Source: RHLJ01 sp965222205
Lineage (GTDB): Bacteria > Bacteroidota > Rhodothermia > Balneolales > Balneolaceae
Direction of reading: 5' to 3'
DNA length: 64,000 nucleotides
Assembly: GCA_965222205.1 (NCBI GenBank)
Contig: OZ244932.1
Span: 2,852,001-2,916,000 of the forward strand
The position numbers and the translations under genes were made by a program. Below are positions 24,928 to 35,030 of this stretch, in pieces; the first letter of the stretch is position 1; each line of letters starts with the position of its first letter. The notes under the pieces are model-generated. The model was given only the letters and a program-made list of their open reading frames with translations, did not search any database and was not told the origin of the DNA.

Positions 24928-27900
24928 TAATCGTATTGGAACCTGAAATCAATCCCGCGTCGGCTGTCATCTCCCTGGGTCATAATCAGGTCCCAATTTT
25001 CTGAAAGTATATATTCCAGCATAAAGAGTGTTTTGGGAGTTGAACCCGAAATCTCATTAATGATCGCAAAAAATGTGCGCTGGTTTAAATACCACCCTGT
25101 TTTGATAGAAGTTCCCCCGGTTGCACCAGAGTTATCTATTTGAACCACATCCACACCAAGCTCGCGGGTAGCTAAAGCCTCTACCTCATCCAACAGCACA
25201 TCTGTTAACAAATCTGTTGCCGATGTACCGCCACTGGAAGCCAGCACACTTTGCCATGATTCGGTACACGGCCCATTAAATAAAGCATAACAGATAATAT
25301 CTCCTTCATCCATATACGGATCGCTTTCAAATTTATACTCACGATTCTGTGCAGTACCTTGAATTATATAGTACAGTACTACCGGCTCTCCTTTTTGCCT
25401 TGTTGGAGGTGTATATCTACTTCTGATATTCAAATCGGGGTTATCAATTGGCCCACTAAATGTGAAACTGGCTTCTTCCATAATAAAGAGCTTTCCAAGT
25501 GGGCGAACATATCCTTCAGTTCCATTCAGATTTCCAAACAAGGCGAGTTCGCCTCCAGTTTCTTTAGCTGCATCAAGCTCTCCTTCCATTTCTAATTCCA
25601 TCTCCAGATAGCCTCTGTTTCGAACATAAAAATTATCCTGAATCTCCACACTCATCTCCAACGCAAGGGAATCATATGGGGTAAAGGAAGGAAGTTCATC
25701 CCCATCAAGAGTTACCTCCTCAATACTGTTTTCACCAAAGTCTTGCAAATACACGAATCCATTTCGAACAGTTAGATTGCCTGTTGCCTTTGGCGTGGTT
25801 GCTTTACCCGTAAGGCGGCTATTCAAATCAATAACAATATTGTAGTCTTCGGTATTCGCAAGCCGAAACTGGTTTGCCCTTGCCCGAAGATCCATCGTTT
25901 TGGGTATAATCCCTTCTAAACTGATTGTACCATTGGCATTAAACGAACCCCGACCGCTCCTTGCAACTAACTCTTTCACGCTGAGACCAGCTTCTGTAAA
26001 TTCGACGTTTGATTTTACTCCTTCCAAAGTAATACCGGCTTTTGGCACAGAAACCTTAGCCTCAGTTAATCTCAGGTAGCCTGAAGGTATCAGGCTTTCG
26101 CTCGGGCCTTCTAATCTGAGATCAGCGTTAAGCCTTCCGGTTAATCCTCTCATATACTCTTTATTCAAAAAGTCGTTGAATACTGCGATGTTAAAATTTT
26201 CTGTTACCGCGCTTATTCTTATGGTTTCTTCTTCCTCAGGTAGAATCACCTCAAACTTCCTGAAATCGTACTCCACCGGATAGCTAATGGAAACCTGAGC
26301 GGCTTTTTGTTTAGCTGCAATAATTTCACTTTCGATTATCAGCCCGCTTTGGGTGTTATCATAACTGAAACTGGCATTTACGGTATCTACTCTTATTCCG
26401 GACAATACAGGTTCATTCAGGATAAAACGTCCTTCAAAATTTGGTTCTCCCGCGGTTCCTGACATACTCCCGTTAAAGCTTAAAATTCCACTTGTATTAT
26501 TTACCCCAAAATCTATGAGTAATGCTTTAAATCGGTTTAATTCTGATGGATTGATTCGTAAACTTCCTTTCACAGGTTTACTATAAAACTCATCGTCAAG
26601 CTTTGACTCATCATCCAGAGCAAATGGAATATCAAGACTTCCTATTACCCGTTCCCGGTCATCCCAGCTAAGTAACCCGTTCGCCTTCAGGCGTTCGTTA
26701 AAGATTTCGAACCGAAGATCCAGAGAGTCGGCTTCAATATCACCATACTTTAGACGGGTTAAATTGAACGCTCCATTTCCATTTGTTTGCTCCTCCGACC
26801 GATTAAAAAACAGCTCTCCCGAAAGCACACCATCCAGAAAGCGTTCTCCGAAAATTACCTCCTGTATAATTCCGAAATCGAAATTCTTTCCGTCAAGCCA
26901 GGCATATTGTTCAACACTATCCGCATAGGGAACCGAAAATTTAAGGAACGCACCGGTTGTAGAGCTCAGGTCCAGCGTATCCGTTCCGACTGACTGCCCG
27001 TTTAGCCTGATGTTGAATGGTCGTGTCATAGTTAGTTCTGATTCTGAGGTGATAAAATCGAACTGAACAAACCGAACATCGATTAACTCTTCCGATATAT
27101 CCATCACCAGGGATCCGTCTTGTATCAACTTACCCCGATCACTTCCCACTATATCCAGATTAAAATTAGCATCGAGGGTATCTTGATTTGCAATACCGTT
27201 TGAAACGAGTTCTATATCCTGAAATATTATCCCCGAAATAACCGGCGACTCAATTTCGAGATTCAAATCAAATTCCCTGAATTCCTGCATCGAGACATTT
27301 GTACTCCCTGAAATCCGGGAAGCTGTTATTAACGAATCAACAATTATATTCTGAAAATCGATACTCATGTTTCCTTGAAGTACTCCGGTAGTATCCTGAG
27401 TAATTCTGCCTGAAATATCTCCTCTGGCGTTTAGCACTTCCACATTTGCTAAAGGAGCCAGTGGCTGGATGTCTTTTACCTTCATATCCACACGTAGCCA
27501 GTTCTCAGGATCGGTTTCATCCATCACATTCTTACGCCCGGTAAATTCACCTTCAATAATGTCGCTGTTTAACAGGCCTTCGGTAATGGAAAGAACTCCA
27601 TCGCTAAACGTAGCCGAAGCATCCAACTTTTGAAAACGAGCGCCGTTGATGATGCTGGAGTCAACCCGGATGGAAGTGGTAATTGTGCACTCTTTGGGAT
27701 CAACACCACTACCCTCACCCTGTAAGGTCATTGTTAGATAAGTGGGGAAATCGGTAAATTGATTTATCTCTTGCAGATTAAAACCCTCGGTTAAAACTAA
27801 GTAGTCATACTGAGGTACATCCCCAAGAAAATCGATTGCGTCAAATTCGAAATTAACCCGGCTTTCGTCCAGAGTTAAATGACCTTCTCCGGTAACCTTA

Positions 27901-29441
27901 TCTTGATTTACCTGTCCTTTTAGCATGTATTCTTCAAACTTCTGATCATTAATCTGATTCGTCGAAAATTTGGTGAATGTAATTCGGTTCCGTTCTTTTA
28001 AATCCAGCGAGTTCACTAACATCTCGTGGCTGCTTGTAAGAGAATACTTCCAGGGCTTTTCGGATAGCTCAAAGCCTGTCCCTTCCAGGCTAACACCAAA
28101 ACTCAGATTTGTTTGAATGTCTGATAATTCTGTCCAATACGATACATCCAGATTTTTGAAAGCAGCATTGAAACTCCATTCAGGATTTTCGGAAGAAAGA
28201 TTATAAATGCTCGGATAGGCGTTAAGCTGTTCTTCAAACTGTGGGTGGACTGCAACATGGCCAATTAAATCATCATTTTTATACGTTCCGCTCCCGATCA
28301 CCCGGTTCAGGAAGTAGTTTTGAAATCTCAGTTCCATAAATGTGAATCCCCATATCACATCTGCTTTTTCGATTTTCGGAGTGATCAGTCCATTTGCCGT
28401 TATCCTGAATTCACCAAGCTCTACGTCTAATGAATCATCTGTGAAGGCGGCTATATCAATCCCATCCCCGAAAACGCCAACCTGATACAATTTGGGTTGC
28501 CCTGCAAACCCTACTCCGACCGCCAATTCCATATTGGGAGCATATTCATGATCCAACAATAATCTGATTCTCAAGCTATCCAATGTTCCTGATGCGGAAA
28601 GTTGCAAGTTTAACTCCTCGTCCGGGATTTCCGTGTCCAAATAGGGTTGGATATCCGCGAGAGAAAATGGACTGGCAGAGGCTTCAGCTTCGAGCGTTGA
28701 GTCGGCAGTGTTTGTAGTGGCAGAAGTCTTTAACATCGACCGACTCGATTCAATTACCAATTCCTGCAAAGTGATTTGGTTTTCGAGAATATCTGCTGAC
28801 GTATTTACTTTTATGGGTTCGGGGAGCCTTCCTTCTTCAAGCAGAAAACTCAGGGATAAAAGTGAAAATGAAAGGGCATCTGTTCTACTGAAAGAAGCAT
28901 TCGCGTTAAGGTTTTTAATACTCACCACTGAATCGGGTAAATACGAAGGTGAGTAAAGCCGGGCATTAATATTCTGCAGATTTATAGAGCTGATGATCAA
29001 CTCCAAGGGTTCCGATGCTTCAGCTGAGTCGGGGCTTTCCTTAACCAACTGCTGAACATTGAATACAGTATCTTGCCGTTCCTTGATTTGTGTTTGTATT
29101 CCGGTAAAATCAACGGCATTTATAGTGTAAGGACCCCGTAAGAAACTCCAAATATTGTAATTAACGTATATGGTGTCTGCTGTAAAAATGGTATCCCTGT
29201 CAACAACAGACAAATTAGTGAATCGGACTTCAGTCCATAAGTCTCCCTCTAAATTACCAATAGAAAGCGTTCCATTTAACTGCTCATTCGCAATGGATTC
29301 TACCTTATTCTTGGCTATTTGGTGCACCCAGTTTGTTGTTAGCAGAAACCTTCCCAGCAGTTGAATACCTACGAATACAACAAGTACAATCAGGAATATC
29401 CTTAGTGCTTTATACTTACTATGTTGTTTATTCTCGCTCAT
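24924..29441 (-). CDS. tamB: Translocation and assembly module protein TamB
   Basis: The 1505-residue protein has one N-terminal membrane helix (about residues 11-30) and a very long beta-rich periplasmic body. It ends with the DUF490/TamB C-terminal domain (GEPVVLYYIIQGTAQN, then DEGDIICYALFNGP). TamB bridges inner and outer membranes for protein or lipid transport and pairs with TamA/BamA-type barrels. Its start codon overlaps the stop of the upstream BamA/TamA-family gene as TAATG, so the two are translationally coupled. The C-terminal half carries many short repeated strands (e.g. FDLNLEIESPVI). Confidence 0.93.
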   Translation of the reverse strand: MSENKQHSKYKALRIFLIVLVVFVGIQLLGRFLLTTNWVHQIAKNKVESIANEQLNGTLSIGNLEGDLWTEVRFTNLSVVDRDTIFTADTIYVNYNIWSFLRGPYTINAVDFTGIQTQIKERQDTVFNVQQLVKESPDSAEASEPLELIISSINLQNINARLYSPSYLPDSVVSIKNLNANASFSRTDALSFSLLSLSFLLEEGRLPEPIKVNTSADILENQITLQELVIESSRSMLKTSATTNTADSTLEAEASASPFSLADIQPYLDTEIPDEELNLQLSASGTLDSLRIRLLLDHEYAPNMELAVGVGFAGQPKLYQVGVFGDGIDIAAFTDDSLDVELGEFRITANGLITPKIEKADVIWGFTFMELRFQNYFLNRVIGSGTYKNDDLIGHVAVHPQFEEQLNAYPSIYNLSSENPEWSFNAAFKNLDVSYWTELSDIQTNLSFGVSLEGTGFELSEKPWKYSLTSSHEMLVNSLDLKERNRITFTKFSTNQINDQKFEEYMLKGQVNQDKVTGEGHLTLDESRVNFEFDAIDFLGDVPQYDYLVLTEGFNLQEINQFTDFPTYLTMTLQGEGSGVDPKECTITTSIRVDSSIINGARFQKLDASATFSDGVLSITEGLLNSDIIEGEFTGRKNVMDETDPENWLRVDMKVKDIQPLAPLANVEVLNARGDISGRITQDTTGVLQGNMSIDFQNIIVDSLITASRISGSTNVSMQEFREFDLNLEIESPVISGIIFQDIELVSNGIANQDTLDANFNLDIVGSDRGKLIQDGSLVMDISEELIDVRFVQFDFITSESELTMTRPFNIRLNGQSVGTDTLDLSSTTGAFLKFSVPYADSVEQYAWLDGKNFDFGIIQEVIFGERFLDGVLSGELFFNRSEEQTNGNGAFNLTRLKYGDIEADSLDLRFEIFNERLKANGLLSWDDRERVIGSLDIPFALDDESKLDDEFYSKPVKGSLRINPSELNRFKALLIDFGVNNTSGILSFNGSMSGTAGEPNFEGRFILNEPVLSGIRVDTVNASFSYDNTQSGLIIESEIIAAKQKAAQVSISYPVEYDFRKFEVILPEEEETIRISAVTENFNIAVFNDFLNKEYMRGLTGRLNADLRLEGPSESLIPSGYLRLTEAKVSVPKAGITLEGVKSNVEFTEAGLSVKELVARSGRGSFNANGTISLEGIIPKTMDLRARANQFRLANTEDYNIVIDLNSRLTGKATTPKATGNLTVRNGFVYLQDFGENSIEEVTLDGDELPSFTPYDSLALEMSVEIQDNFYVRNRGYLEMELEMEGELDAAKETGGELALFGNLNGTEGYVRPLGKLFIMEEASFTFSGPIDNPDLNIRSRYTPPTRQKGEPVVLYYIIQGTAQNREYKFESDPYMDEGDIICYALFNGPCTESWQSVLASSGGTSATDLLTDVLLDEVEALATRELGVDVVQIDNSGATGGTSIKTGWYLNQRTFFAIINEISGSTPKTLFMLEYILSENWDLIMTQGDDSRRGIDFRFQYDY

Positions 29442-31465
29442 TAAAATGCCTGCCCTATGGTAAAGTGAATCTCAAAACGCTCGTGATTCCCGCCCCGGTC
29501 TATTCCTCCGGGAAACTGCTTAAGATCCTGGTCATTCGGATTTACTTTGTACCCAACATCTACCCTTATCGGACCAATCGGAGACTCGTATCGTATACCT
29601 CCTCCAATGCCGAATTGAATATTCTGCAGATCAATATCGCTCGTTCTCCTCCATACCTGGCCACCATCCAGAAAGGCAGCTACACCAAAACCCTTTATAA
29701 GCCCGTCTAATTGCTGCCTCAATTCAACATTAAAATTGAATAAGGCTCTTCCACCTACCGGAATATAAGTCAATGTTGTATCGGTAGTTTCAACTCCATT
29801 CATCGTTCTTGTGATGGTATTTTCTACGATTCGTTTAGGCCCCAGGAATTGAGTGGACCAACCCCTAACCGAGTTTGTTCCACCTACAAAGTATCTTACA
29901 TCAGAGGGAAGCGAATCCTGACCCGCTGTATAAATAGCTCCGCCTCTTACTCTTGTTGCCATAACTAAACTCCTGTTCAACTCGGTATATTTGCGGATAT
30001 CGAGTGAGGCTTTATTGAAACTAAAGGTGGATTCCCCAAACAATCCCGAGAATTCCATAAAGGGTTGAACTATAACGCCTCTCCGCCCTCTTCTAAGATT
30101 TTTTGTGTAATACAGGTTTAGTGCAAAAGAAGAGATATTGTAGGATAAAAACTCGTCAGGAAGAACGTCTTCAATATTCACTCGTTCGTTGCCGCTTACT
30201 ACATTCGATTCATTATTTATGGCAAATTCATAAGAAAAAGTCCCGGTCAGATTTTTGTTGTATTCGTATCCAAACGTGTTGATAATACCTCCGGAAAGTA
30301 TGTCGTAACTACGCTCATCTCTGAATTGATAGAATGGATTAATATTAATACTGCTCTTTGTATTATAAACATAGGGAAACAGGTATTCTGCACTCAACTT
30401 CCGATCATAAAACGAATATTTAGCCGAGGTACTAAACTGCTCTCCTTTCCCTCTTACATTCCGGTATACCCAGGTAGCCTGAGTTCTAAAGAGATGCCAA
30501 AAATTATTCCCGGTAATTCTGTCGTCATCCTCTATCACCCTGTCGAAATCTCCTGCGCCAAATTGTAATTGAACCGAACGTATTGGTAGTTCTTTAACCC
30601 TCAAAAGTACATTAAGGGTGGTATCTATTGGTTGCTCTGGAATGGAAACCAGCGCCAGTCTAAATAGGTGATGCTTAAACACCTCACGTTGCGCTTCCCG
30701 CATGTCTGTTTCGCTATAGTAATCTCCTTTCTTTATCCCAGCCTCCCGTATGATATATTCATCAGCTAATGTGGTTTCTCCTTCCACAAAAATGCTATCG
30801 AAACGAGCTCTGGGTCCCGCTTCTGTGCTAATTGTTAAATCTGTTCTTTTAGCAACTGAATCAGTATTTGCCTTAACCTGTGTATTAGAATAAGGATATC
30901 CCGATTGACGCAAAGACTGTTCAAACCGGGCAATCACTTCTGTTTCTTCAATAGGCTCATAAATCCTTCCTTCACGATAAGGAGAACGTCTGAGTGTACG
31001 GTTGAAATCCAAATTATTACGAATAAAAAGACTGTCTTCTTTTGACGCGGATAATTGTATCTCAACAGAGTCGATTCGAATGGGTAGATTTTCAGTAATC
31101 GAAAAAGTTATATGCTTTTTCCAGCTTTTTCGTTTTGGCTTAACCTGATATGAAACCTCTACGTCGTTAAATCCGCGCCTTTTATAGAATCGCTCTATTC
31201 TAATTACATCCTTCCTGATTTCAGTTTCTGATAACTTAAATCCGCTTCTGTTCCAAAAAGTGATTTTTTTCCAAATGGACGGCTGCTCGGTAGCAATATA
31301 TTTTTTGATTACAATACCTTCAAAGCTCTTATTTCCTTTAATGCTAACTTTCCAGACTCGATCTGTAGTTTCCTCATCGCTTTCCTGAGCAAAGATAGCT
31401 GTGGAAATAAATAACAGAGCACAAATGGTTAATAGTAGCCGAACGATATTTTTTTCCCGATAAAT
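29441..31465 (-). CDS. BamA/TamA-family outer-membrane protein, non-canonical start
   Basis: An Omp85-superfamily barrel. The C-terminal part (523 residues from TTG 31012) carries a POTRA-like end region (ARFDSIFVEGETTLADEYIIREAG) and a long barrel ending HFTIGQAF. The same frame stays open, with no stop, up to 31475. It encodes a signal peptide (NIVRLLLTICALLFISTAIFAQ) followed by further POTRA-like sequence (VWKVSIKGNKSFEGIVIKKY). No ATG/GTG/TTG exists there before 31012, so I start the gene at ATT 31465; ATC 31447 is another choice. Together with tamB it probably forms a TamA-TamB-like assembly unit. There is no frameshift. Confidence 0.85.
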   Translation of the reverse strand: MYREKNIVRLLLTICALLFISTAIFAQESDEETTDRVWKVSIKGNKSFEGIVIKKYIATEQPSIWKKITFWNRSGFKLSETEIRKDVIRIERFYKRRGFNDVEVSYQVKPKRKSWKKHITFSITENLPIRIDSVEIQLSASKEDSLFIRNNLDFNRTLRRSPYREGRIYEPIEETEVIARFEQSLRQSGYPYSNTQVKANTDSVAKRTDLTISTEAGPRARFDSIFVEGETTLADEYIIREAGIKKGDYYSETDMREAQREVFKHHLFRLALVSIPEQPIDTTLNVLLRVKELPIRSVQLQFGAGDFDRVIEDDDRITGNNFWHLFRTQATWVYRNVRGKGEQFSTSAKYSFYDRKLSAEYLFPYVYNTKSSININPFYQFRDERSYDILSGGIINTFGYEYNKNLTGTFSYEFAINNESNVVSGNERVNIEDVLPDEFLSYNISSFALNLYYTKNLRRGRRGVIVQPFMEFSGLFGESTFSFNKASLDIRKYTELNRSLVMATRVRGGAIYTAGQDSLPSDVRYFVGGTNSVRGWSTQFLGPKRIVENTITRTMNGVETTDTTLTYIPVGGRALFNFNVELRQQLDGLIKGFGVAAFLDGGQVWRRTSDIDLQNIQFGIGGGIRYESPIGPIRVDVGYKVNPNDQDLKQFPGGIDRGGNHERFEIHFTIGQAF

Positions 31466-31580
31466 AGTTAAACCTCACTACATTTAAAGAATAAAGTATA
31501 ACCTGAAGTTTTATTATTCAAAATGAAGCGAAAAAGTTTAAGACTATTCATTACTATTAGAGAATCAAAAGGGCTCATAT

Positions 31581-32846
31581 ATGTTTAAAACAAAATTTCT
31601 ACTGTTTGTTCCATTTATTTTGATGGCGTGCAAATCATCATCGAATTTTACAGGATTTTCTTATGATCCTCCCGGGGTAACAAACACGGTTGGTAAAACC
31701 ACAGAACCACAGAACCGAAGAGTAATCGGTGCGGGGACTCCAAAGGTATGGATAAGTAACGAATTTGGAGGGGCCCGTGCGAGCGACTTTTATCAAATAG
31801 ATGCTAATACGTTCGAGATATTAATCCGTCCCGAAAATGCACCTATCAATAATAGTCCCTGGTTTGCATTTAAAATCTGGAGCGATTCTTCTCATGCTGT
31901 CAATCTGCGCCTCAGTTACAAATCCGGTAAACATCGCTATTTACCGAAAATCACCGGAACCCAGGGTTCAGTAATGTATTCGCATGTAATTCAGGATGCC
32001 GAATATGATACCTCAAGCGGAAGCACAACCTTTAGTTTACATGTCGATCAACAACCGAAAATGGTATCTGCTCATTTTCTTGAAGGAATCCGATATACTG
32101 ATTTAGTTGCTAAAACCAAGCGAACGCAAAAGCCATTTATTACAGTAGATACTGTTGGGTATAGCCATGAAAACAGGCCGGTTTTTGAGTTTACCGCTAA
32201 CGAAACTGATGTCACGGAAGCAGGCGTACTGGTTTTACTTAGTAGACAGCATCCGCCTGAAGTATCGGGTTACAGAGCCTTTCAGGCTTTTTGGAACGAA
32301 TTAATTTCTGATTCAGAGTTAGCCCGGGAGTTCCGTTCTTATTTCATCATCAAAGCCTACCCAATGGTTAATCCGGATGGAGTTGCAAACGGGCATTGGA
32401 GACATAATGTTCGGGGCGTTGACCTGAACAGAGATTGGGAAAATTTCAATCAACCTGAAACACAAGCCATCCGGGATGCTCTTTTACCTTTGAAGGAAGA
32501 TGAATCCAAAAAAGTATTTTACGGAATCGACTTTCACTCAACGAATGAGAATATTTTTTATCCGATTAATGAAGAAATAAAAACATACCCCGATAACCTG
32601 ACCCAACGATGGTCAGTATATGTAAAAGAAGATAACCCGGAGCTTAACTTCAGAAACGAAGAGTTTGATACCAGTTCTCCCATTTCAAAAAACTGGATTT
32701 ACAAAACCTTTGGTTCTGATGCGGTCACCTTTGAGGTTGATGATGAGCTCGATGAGTTTGAAACCCGGGAACTTGGAGCGAATGCTGCCCGCTCACTTAT
32801 GAAGTTGTTGATACAAGAATGGCAGCCTATGGAAACTGACGAATAA
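31581..32846 (+). CDS. M14-family zinc carboxypeptidase-like lipoprotein
   Basis: The 421-residue protein starts with a lipoprotein signal (ILMAC, Cys16). It has a beta-sandwich N-terminal domain (about 50-160), then a peptidase domain with SRQHPPEVSG (the HxxE zinc motif), the NPDG..GHWRHN..GVDLNRDW segment and GIDFHSTNEN (third zinc His). The C-terminal FEVDDE supplies the catalytic Glu. This is the M14_like arrangement of cytosolic-carboxypeptidase-type enzymes, here exported. It would trim C-terminal residues or a peptidoglycan side chain. Monocistronic. Confidence 0.9.
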   Translation: MFKTKFLLFVPFILMACKSSSNFTGFSYDPPGVTNTVGKTTEPQNRRVIGAGTPKVWISNEFGGARASDFYQIDANTFEILIRPENAPINNSPWFAFKIWSDSSHAVNLRLSYKSGKHRYLPKITGTQGSVMYSHVIQDAEYDTSSGSTTFSLHVDQQPKMVSAHFLEGIRYTDLVAKTKRTQKPFITVDTVGYSHENRPVFEFTANETDVTEAGVLVLLSRQHPPEVSGYRAFQAFWNELISDSELAREFRSYFIIKAYPMVNPDGVANGHWRHNVRGVDLNRDWENFNQPETQAIRDALLPLKEDESKKVFYGIDFHSTNENIFYPINEEIKTYPDNLTQRWSVYVKEDNPELNFRNEEFDTSSPISKNWIYKTFGSDAVTFEVDDELDEFETRELGANAARSLMKLLIQEWQPMETDE

Positions 32847-32856
32847 CGCATTTACA

Positions 32857-33306
32857 ATGAACGTGCTATCCGAAGGGCTTACGAACTGGAAGTTGCGACT
32901 TATACTCAGCGCTTTGCTGTGTATGATGGGGCTTGCTACAATGATAAGTATGCTTCTCGGGCTTTTCCTGGAATTAACTGTGTTTGATAAGACCATTGTA
33001 GCCGTAGCCGTTTTTATGGTTGGAGTACCTACCTATTTAATCATAAGCAAGCTGGCAAGCATCGATGAACAAACTATTGCCATTTTTCTGAATGAACAGG
33101 TTGATGAACTTTCCGCTAACCCCGAGGTCCTGGTTAAAAAAGAGACTGAACTTAGTTCAGAAGAACGAATAATGCGCAATCAACTGTTAGCCGTTTTTTC
33201 TGAAAAACCCGTGTATCAATTTTTGCCCGATAAACCGGTTAAGCAAGCTTATTTTTTAATGCTAGCCTCCTTAATAATTAGTTTTTTGATCTGGTTTTTA
33301 GGCTGA
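32857..33306 (+). CDS. Hypothetical membrane protein
   Basis: A 149-residue protein with an N-terminal pair of helices (residues about 14-38 and 46-66), an acidic mid-section (LNEQVDELSANPEVLVKKETE) and a C-terminal helix (YFLMLASLIISFLIWFLG). No recognised family. It follows the carboxypeptidase gene by 10 bp, so the two may be co-expressed. Confidence 0.6.
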   Translation: MNVLSEGLTNWKLRLILSALLCMMGLATMISMLLGLFLELTVFDKTIVAVAVFMVGVPTYLIISKLASIDEQTIAIFLNEQVDELSANPEVLVKKETELSSEERIMRNQLLAVFSEKPVYQFLPDKPVKQAYFLMLASLIISFLIWFLG

Positions 33307-33407
33307 TTCAGGTATGTGCTGAAAAGCATAGCTATGCGTTCTGTTAATTCACACTTGTCGATTTTATTAGCTTTATTTGATTATCAAAATCTGCGTACCT
33401 TTCGTTA

Positions 33408-34331
33408 ATGGCTCACGATCACAAACACCACCATCATCCTAATATAGATGATACCTCTATTTGGAAACTTTGGGTTTCCATTTTTCTCAATCTCGCCATA
33501 ACTCTGGCGGAATTCATTGGTGGTATTTTATCGAATAGTTTAGCTCTTCTCTCCGATGCTGTTCACAACCTGAATGACACCCTTTCTCTCATCATTAGTC
33601 TGGTCGCACGGAAAATTTCGAAAAAAGGGGTCAATCAAGATAAAACGTTTGGGTATAAGCGTGCTGAGATTATCGGCGCTTTCATTAACCTGATTACACT
33701 GGTACTTGTTGCGTTATTCCTTATAAAGGAAGGAATGGAGCGCTTTTTTGATCCACAACCTATAGATGGCTTCACCATGTTTTGGGTAGCAATTGTGGGC
33801 TTGTTTGGCAATTTCATTACAGCTGCACTGCTTTTCAAAGAATCGAAAGAAAATTTGAACATGCGCAGTGCATACATTCATATTCTCTCAGATGGACTTT
33901 CATCAGTAGGTGTAATTATTGGCGGCTGGCTGATTTATAAGTACGAATGGTTTGTTGTAGATACTATTCTTACGATTGGAATTGGAGCTTATATTTTATA
34001 CCACTCCTATCACATGCTTCGTGAAACCATCGATATTTTGATGCAATCTAAACCCACCGGACTCGACCTTTCTGAATTACAAACCGCAATGCAAACCATT
34101 GATGAAGTTTGCGGCGTTCATCATATACATGTTTGGCAATTGGATGAAACACAGGTAATGCTTGAGTGCCATGTGGTTATCAAAGAAGAAGATATTCTTC
34201 AAATGGAAGAGGTAAAATCGTGCCTGAAAAAACTCCTGCATGACGATTTTGACATCTACCATTCTACACTCGAGTTCGAGTTTGAACCTTGCGGAGCAGC
34301 CCATCACGAGCTTGAGCATCATCACCATTAA
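33408..34331 (+). CDS. Cation diffusion facilitator family transporter
   Basis: The 307-residue protein is a CDF efflux protein for divalent metals (Zn, Co or similar). It has six membrane helices, and the metal-site motifs appear in LSDAVHNLNDTLSLI (helix 2) and IHILSDGLSSVGV (helix 5), giving the HxxxD pairs. It starts MAHDHKHHHHPNIDD and ends HHELEHHHH, so both tails are His-rich metal-binding sites. It is the first gene of a metal-related region. A cytoplasmic C-terminal domain (about 205-290) matches the family. Confidence 0.93.
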   Translation: MAHDHKHHHHPNIDDTSIWKLWVSIFLNLAITLAEFIGGILSNSLALLSDAVHNLNDTLSLIISLVARKISKKGVNQDKTFGYKRAEIIGAFINLITLVLVALFLIKEGMERFFDPQPIDGFTMFWVAIVGLFGNFITAALLFKESKENLNMRSAYIHILSDGLSSVGVIIGGWLIYKYEWFVVDTILTIGIGAYILYHSYHMLRETIDILMQSKPTGLDLSELQTAMQTIDEVCGVHHIHVWQLDETQVMLECHVVIKEEDILQMEEVKSCLKKLLHDDFDIYHSTLEFEFEPCGAAHHELEHHHH

Positions 34332-34402
34332 ATCCTGTAAATACACCTGTTGTCTACTTCTTTGACTAGGCATTTTGTTTTTTATGCCCGTATTTTTAAT
34401 TC

Positions 34403-34783
34403 GTGAAAAAGTCAGGATCCATACTACTCTTACTTTTGTACCTGTTTTCGATGATTCAAACTTTGATTCCCGTAATCAGTTTTCACATGAATCACGAATT
34501 CATCAAAACGCATTTATGCCGATCGCTCACTCAGCCCGAGTTTAGCGATTGCGACGGATTCTGTTTTCTGAAGAAGCAAATCGATGAACATCAGAATCAC
34601 GATATGGATTCCCACAGCACACCTGCTACGGTTCCAAAGATTCCTTTTGTTTATTTGCCTGAAATTCGCACTGGTAGCCAGGTTTTTGCTAATCTACCCG
34701 AGCAGGAAAAAAGGTTTATCTACCATGATTCACTTCCTCAGGAAGTCTTTTTGGATGTCTCTTCTCCGCCTCCCAAGGCTTAG
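34403..34783 (+). CDS. Small copper-locus protein with CDGFCFLKKQ motif
   Basis: A 126-residue protein starting with GTG at 34403. It has an N-terminal hydrophobic segment (about 6-22), a HMNHEF stretch, CDGFCFLKKQ with a CxxxC pair at about residues 50-54, and a His/Asp-rich middle (HQNHDMDSHS). Such short proteins with a single membrane helix and a CxGxCxLKK motif recur upstream of copper genes in Bacteroidota. It likely binds or transfers metal at the inner membrane. It lies 247 bp before the outer-membrane gene, an interval with no gene I can support. Confidence 0.6.
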   Translation: MKKSGSILLLLLYLFSMIQTLIPVISFHMNHEFIKTHLCRSLTQPEFSDCDGFCFLKKQIDEHQNHDMDSHSTPATVPKIPFVYLPEIRTGSQVFANLPEQEKRFIYHDSLPQEVFLDVSSPPPKA

Positions 34784-35030
34784 TCTTTTCTCCACTTTTT
34801 ATATACACCCAATTAACTCTTGCTGACACTCTGAGCGTATTCAAAAATACTATCAACCTGATTTTCTATTAGGTGAAAAGTATCAAATGCCGATTTACAG
34901 ATGGGTAGGTAACGTTTGAGATTCCTTGTGAAGCAAACCAGAGCTTTGTCTTTTTTCTATGCACTCGGAATGACAGTCATAAAGCGGGTTGGATTCAACA
35001 ATCAAAATTTCAATACAATCAATTCAGAAA

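Noticed and set aside
29441..31475. Possible frameshift in the BamA-family gene
   Set aside because: Reading the minus strand shows one continuous frame from the stop at 31475 to 29441; only the start codon is non-standard.
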